From: NBLH01 sp050296515
Lineage (GTDB): Bacteria; Bacteroidota; Bacteroidia; Bacteroidales; NBLH01
Direction of reading: 5' to 3'
Assembly (NCBI GenBank): GCA_050296515.1
Contig: JBNKRJ010000041.1
Location: 22,840 to 86,839, forward strand
Length of the DNA stretch: 64,000 bases
This document shows, one piece after another, positions 63,401 to 64,000 of this stretch. Numbering within the stretch: position 1 is the stretch's first letter; each line of letters starts with the position of its first letter. Both the position numbers and the translations under genes were made by a program. Under the pieces are notes generated by a model. It saw only the letters and a program-made list of their open reading frames with translations. It did not search any database and was not told where the DNA came from.

Positions 63401-63407
63401 GGCGCAT
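60405..63407 (-). CDS. Membrane sensor histidine kinase with four PAS domains
   Basis: 1000 residues: about six membrane helices (15-190), four PAS regions (roughly 192-310, 312-445, 450-575 and 580-705), a coiled coil (706-775), the phosphoacceptor segment AGVAHEINNPLNFIQGG with His near 789, and a HATPase domain with IKDNGCGIKKED and GKGAGLGLSVAYKI. The second PAS has a Cys cluster, GEGCNNSMACKKCS, that could bind a metal or react to redox state. The third and fourth PAS are alike and probably arose by duplication. No response regulator is adjacent; the YdeI-like gene follows in the same operon. Confidence 0.92.
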   Translation of the reverse strand: MRQELKTIKNRIINKIISVTVLLIIPIYVLSVLRAIHIGWQKIFLLHSLLLLLFLTLFFLRKRLKFEFKTHFFSVLFVFIGALGLTVFGFAGGYYFCLVAILLNAILMGKRQAMGYFLVTVLIYFVIALAFLFHLINPQIDLNQYQLYPTSWVTLFFGIIYIAYVILTAAGELYVYFIKTIEEKEVNAQALKDSEDRLQRIIDNIPALIFLKDKNGVYRFTNKHFLNVFNIKKGVKGKTDLDLFDKETADSFRADDKRILETLKSEKIEETFTHLNKEYTYLTQKLALETTTGGYELLGNSMDITERKKAEEDLFENKQQLQHIFDNSPAIMLLLNEKAEITRVNRTGFEFADVVFTNALNKQFGEAFYCINSLGGEGCNNSMACKKCSLQSIVSDTIHKKINYSRVEAELKMLRNGKTRSFNVLLSSSLISEKPTPTILVTIDDITTIRETEKALIASEERLKTAQKIGKIGHWHLDLLNNYLEWSDEVYRIFGLLPQEFEATYEAFLEKIHPDDREQVNEAYTNSLKTKKPYEITHRLRLKDGKIKYVIEKCTTDFDDNDRPLRSIGTVQDVTERVLAEKALKESEALLKGAESLAKVGHYYYEIEKDVFHWSEEMFRILGIASEKIEPNYGVFFEFICEDDKEKLNHAFEKSLRKKDVLQLEHRLILRNGEIRYVNHKILTEFNSRGLPIISMGAIMDITQLKQTQLELIEHKENLEQLVAKRTEELQEANKLVLEAYEELYTKNELINEQKADLEVSLKHLKEMQVQLVQSEKMASLGVLTAGVAHEINNPLNFIQGGYKGVEIYLKNNGEEHFSKVSPLLKAIGEGINRVSNIVKGLSQFSGNDNVLIEKCKIHSIIDNCLTMLYSSIREKADVVKNYSDEELFVIGNIGKLHQVILNVLSNAVQAIESKGVIEISTKKEGGSVNVVIKDNGCGIKKEDLSKVTDPFFTTKAPGKGAGLGLSVAYKIIKEHHGHLAISSEENKGTSVTISLPSNN

Positions 63408-64000
63408 TTAAGCGGTATGGTTTAGTCTAATAAAGTTACGAAATTTTTCTTTGTTTTCATAGACTCAACTCATTTTGCACCAATAACATTATTGAACATT
63501 ATCACTTTCCCTTCTTATCTATGTGAATATTATTTTAATTGACATTTCCCATGTTTTATAGATTCCCGAATAACAGGTACTTGTATTAGCATTATCAAAA
63601 ATATACTATGATAATCAGCAACTTATAATTACTATTGTGTGAAATTTAACTTTGTCTTTCAATTCCTGAATAAAGTCGACCTTCATTTTTGGGTTATTCA
63701 CTTCGTTCATGAGCTCCACTTTGTTCCGGTTGACCCAAAAACGAAGCAACTTAGGCGAAACCGTTCTCACGTAGGCTCTGAAAGAGCGAGTAAAAAAGTC
63801 AAGGCTGCATTGAAAACCTCCTCCATCTCTTATCAAACCTAAGTTCGGCCGGGTGATCTTCGAACAAGTTCGAAGCTTCCCGGTCTCACTAAGGCTTGAT
63901 TGCGAGCTGAAGAAGGTTTTCAATGAGGCCGATCGGGGCTATTTATCCATATTGATAATTGTTGAATTTTATTCATAAAATTAACTTGGGAAACATCAGT
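63408..64000. other. Right-edge gap with hairpins and a nested palindrome
   Basis: No gene is supported. The first 200 bases are AT-rich. From about 63660 the sequence becomes richer in GC and is full of short inverted repeats, including GCTCT-GAA-AGAGC near 63775 and the nested palindrome at 63808-63925. Open frames on both strands here overlap these repeats and show no family signature. The context is cut by the window end. Confidence 0.55.
63808..63925. repeat. Nested GC-richer palindrome at the right edge
   Basis: CATTGAAAACCT (63808-63819) pairs exactly with AGGTTTTCAATG (63914-63925); inside, CCGGG (63849-63853) pairs with CCCGG (63879-63883) and CTTCGAAC (63858-63865) with GTTCGAAG (63868-63875) around a two-base loop. 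It resembles the end of a mobile element or a structured RNA, not a simple terminator. Confidence 0.7.

Noticed and set aside
63740..63790. Possible group II intron domain V
   Set aside because: GAGCC and GGTTT can pair on the minus strand, but the enclosed part is only about 11 bases, far shorter than a 34-base domain V, and no reverse transcriptase is seen.
63615..63923. Open frame of 102 codons on the minus strand
   Set aside because: It covers the hairpin-rich segment at the right edge, overlaps an open frame on the other strand, and shows no signal, domain or codon pattern. Kept only as part of the repeat region.

Overview
The window looks like a chromosome segment of a low-GC member of the Bacteroidota. 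Reasons seen in the sequence: several -7 elements of the TAnnTTTG type, in two cases with a well-spaced TTG or TTTG -33 element; a secreted cupredoxin ending in a type IX secretion sorting domain; lipoproteins and signal peptides of Bacteroidota type; and families typical of the phylum (head GIN/DUF2807, LA_2272-like surface repeats, BlaI/M56 pair, YfhO, SpoIIE phosphatase with a coiled coil). I cannot name a genus.

Layout. 1-3.5 kb: two TPR proteins, an acyl-carrier-like protein lacking its serine, small ORFs each followed by a hairpin, and an atypical tRNA-Tyr-like gene. 3.5-6.6 kb: about 700 bases without a gene holding three incomplete tRNA-like modules, then a slipin (SPFH) gene and the RNA ligase gene rtcB; this is the best candidate for an unusual system. 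6.7-10.2 kb: a split YeeE/YedE sulfur transporter and three rhodanese-fold proteins, two without the catalytic cysteine. 10.2-17 kb: lipoprotein, DCC1-like protein, short SRPBCC fragment, SpoIIE phosphatase, DMT exporter, ruvC and two exported or membrane proteins. 17.1-23.8 kb: one 2242-residue protein joining a PLP aminotransferase-like region and a P-loop kinase-like region. 24.3-29.4 kb: two envelope proteins and a BlaI/M56 pair with three palindromic operators; the M56 protein carries fifteen His/Glu-rich heptads. 31.1-52.7 kb: a surface glycan locus with one GT2, seven GT4-like transferases, eight methyltransferases, an asparagine synthase-like amidotransferase, a membrane GT fused to a LamG-like domain, and a flippase. 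52.8-58.3 kb: YfhO protein, sorted cupredoxin and a chemoreceptor. 58.3-59.8 kb: a decayed element bounded by 45-bp inverted repeats and containing a dead IS1595-type transposase. 59.8-63.4 kb: YdeI-like protein and a large PAS histidine kinase. The right edge holds a nested palindrome cut off from its context.

How the parts may work together: slipin-RtcB is a likely RNA repair or stress pair beside broken tRNA-like sequences; YeeE plus rhodaneses form a sulfur-handling set at the envelope; the 31-53 kb locus builds and probably methylates a surface glycan or glycolipid. No rRNA, CRISPR array, intact insertion sequence or intact prophage was seen.
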